Shown here in pieces: positions 26,039-26,834 of a stretch of DNA of 26,834 nt. The notes beneath the pieces were generated by a model. That model searched no databases. It saw nothing but the letters and a program-made list of their open reading frames with translations, and was not told where the DNA came from. The position numbers were made by a program, and so were the translations under genes. Position 1 is the stretch's first letter; each line of letters opens with the position of its first letter. Origin of the DNA: Bermanella sp034112325 (GTDB taxonomy: Bacteria > Pseudomonadota > Gammaproteobacteria > Pseudomonadales > Oceanobacteraceae); contig JAWUVO010000098.1 in NCBI GenBank assembly GCA_034112325.1, forward strand, positions 1 to 26,834, written 5' to 3'.

Positions 26039-26183
26039 GTATTTTATATTCCGAGTTTATCTTTATAACTCTACTAATCCCTTTCGTAATGACAGAGAGT
26101 ATTCGAGTGGCCTAAATTAACATAAATATAGATTGTGGCTCATATAGCTTATGCAGAGCTAGCTTAATATTACGTGATTTTTA

Positions 26184-26205
26184 AATAAGTGGATCACAAC
26201 TTATT
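26184..26205. promoter_or_regulatory. Inverted repeat upstream of indC
   Basis: AATAAGT-GGATCACA-ACTTATT is a perfect 7-bp dyad with an 8-bp spacer, about 150 bp before the indC GTG. It may be an operator. The gap 26039-26508 otherwise holds the indC promoter (a possible -10 TATAAA about 30 bp before the GTG), a second palindrome at 26336-26349 and a REP-like element. Confidence 0.35.
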
Positions 26206-26335
26206 AGGTACTAAAAAACGAAATTTGATTGGGTGAGGTGATTATATTTGATAGATTTTCTGGCTGATATTGTACGGCTTGAAAAATCTTTTCGCGTTAT
26301 AGATTGAGCTCTAACAAAAATGTCTGGCTGTTTCA

Positions 26336-26349
26336 TTAATCGCGATTAA
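26336..26349. promoter_or_regulatory. Perfect 14-bp palindrome upstream of indC
   Basis: TTAATCGCGATTAA is fully self-complementary and lies about 300 bp before the indC start. The length and lack of spacer suit a helix-turn-helix dimer site. No regulator gene is adjacent inside the window. Confidence 0.3.
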
Positions 26350-26408
26350 GCAGGGTTTAATAGCCAGCGTTCTATTGTAATTAAGAGTTTACAAAGAACA
26401 TTGATAGT

Positions 26409-26488
26409 CTACAAAGGCACTCACTCTAAGAAAGAATCATAAATCAAGTAATTGCCTTAAAGTGAGTGTCCCTTGGGGGTGTCCTCTT
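26409..26488. repeat. REP-like palindromic element, right copy
   Basis: Bases 26418-26430 (CACTCACT-C-TAAG) pair with 26456-26468 (CTTA-A-AGTGAGTG), 12 of 13 bp, with a 25-base loop. A second GTGTCC-type core follows at once (GTGTCCC at 26467-26473, GTGTCCTC at 26480-26487). Bases 26409-26429 match the left copy at 18898-18919. It looks like a REP/MITE-type element between the pigment gene and the DUF4386 gene. Confidence 0.6.
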
Positions 26489-26509
26489 GCGGTGTATGCA
26501 CAATGTCTA

Positions 26510-26834
26510 TCAGACAGTTTCAGAAACGATTGCAAGCGGGGTGAATCCTTTAATAATAAGCCACACGCTTAGTGTTATTTCAAATATCCCCCCTGGAATA
26601 ACACTAATAATATCGATAATTTCATTGTGGCCAAAAAGTTCTGAAATCGAGCCAGATAAAAGAATTATGTATCCAATGAGGCCCCAGACTGATATTAGTC
26701 GTGGTATGAGTTTTGATTTGTATAGTATTAAAACAAACATTAAGCCACCCAGACTCCATAGCGCCATTCCCATATGGTAGGCATAAAAACCGCCTTCCTT
26801 AAGAAGCTTAGCTATTATTTCTATACTGGGTATT
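26510..26834 (-). CDS. DUF4386-family membrane protein (N-terminus outside window)
   Basis: The frame is open from the stop at 26510 to the window edge: 108 codons, about half of a typical DUF4386 protein. An internal ATG at 26773 is not likely to be the start, because homology-like sequence (IPSIEIIAKLLKEGGFYAYHMG) continues upstream of it. Three hydrophobic segments are visible: MALWSLGGLMFVLILYKS, LISVWGLIGYIILLSGSI and IPGGIFEITLSVWLIIKGF. The pattern LIPRLISVWGLIGY ... ELFG ... PGGIFEITLSVWLIIKGF is the C-terminal signature of DUF4386 integral membrane proteins, whose function is unknown. It lies beyond the right REP-like element and so probably belongs to the flanking chromosome. Confidence 0.8.
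   Translation of the reverse strand, partial: IPSIEIIAKLLKEGGFYAYHMGMALWSLGGLMFVLILYKSKLIPRLISVWGLIGYIILLSGSISELFGHNEIIDIISVIPGGIFEITLSVWLIIKGFTPLAIVSETV

Noticed and set aside
26466..26780. Plus-strand open frame opposite the DUF4386 gene
   Set aside because: Antisense to a recognisable membrane-protein family; begins inside the REP-like element.
1..26834. CRISPR arrays, tRNA or rRNA genes, transposase genes
   Set aside because: None seen; no regularly spaced repeats or tRNA-like folds were recognised by eye on either strand.

Overview
The window reads as chromosomal DNA of a low-GC marine-type gammaproteobacterium. FabY-type ketoacyl synthase, the VC_2705-type acetate/solute symporter with its DUF4212 small subunit, and a CrbS/CrbR-type two-component pair are typical of Vibrio, Pseudomonas and Oceanospirillales/Alteromonadales relatives. 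The genus cannot be fixed from the sequence alone.

Layout. 1-2868: a GlxA/AraC-type regulator (cut by the window edge) divergent from fabY. 2998-8163: a minus-strand operon, read from right to left: DUF4212 symporter small subunit, large sodium:solute symporter, a membrane-anchored protein of unknown function, a cNMP/CBS/DUF294 signalling protein, and a DnaQ-like exonuclease. 8295-9473: a DcaP-like porin. 9744-11705: acs, with a strong terminator behind it. 11985-16336: convergent genes for a LuxR-type response regulator (CrbR-like) and a 1160-residue transporter-fused hybrid sensor kinase (CrbS-like). Together, 2998-16336 form an acetate uptake and activation module.

A 16-bp dyad, TTAGAC-N4-GTCTAA, occurs before acs, the symporter operon and the sensor kinase gene, with a strong plus a degenerate copy before the porin. 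In each case the dyad centre lies 31.5 bp from the near edge of a possible -10 hexamer, next to the -35 position, as expected for an activator site. I infer that it is the CrbR-type operator. It is absent before the regulator gene itself.

16476-19172 looks like a worn junction: a truncated, frameshifted RND efflux gene, about 450 bp with no gene, a peroxiredoxin-like gene, and about 490 bp with no gene that contain a REP-like element. A related element lies at 26409-26488, so 19173-26038 has the look of an accessory island.

The island centres on a 1268-residue NRPS (A domain with an inserted flavin oxidase, then PCP and TE) that closely matches indigoidine (blue pigment) synthetase, IndC/BpsA/IgiD. 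Around it are a PptA-type tautomerase (likely same operon), a GNAT acetyltransferase, a cysteine-synthase homologue with a VOC-family protein, and an EntD/Sfp-type phosphopantetheinyl transferase. The PPTase is the expected activator of the NRPS carrier domain, but it is split by a frameshift at a run of nine A. This could be decay, a phase-variable or slippage switch, or a sequencing error. The usual indigoidine partners IndA and IndB are not in the window. The right edge holds part of a DUF4386 membrane protein.
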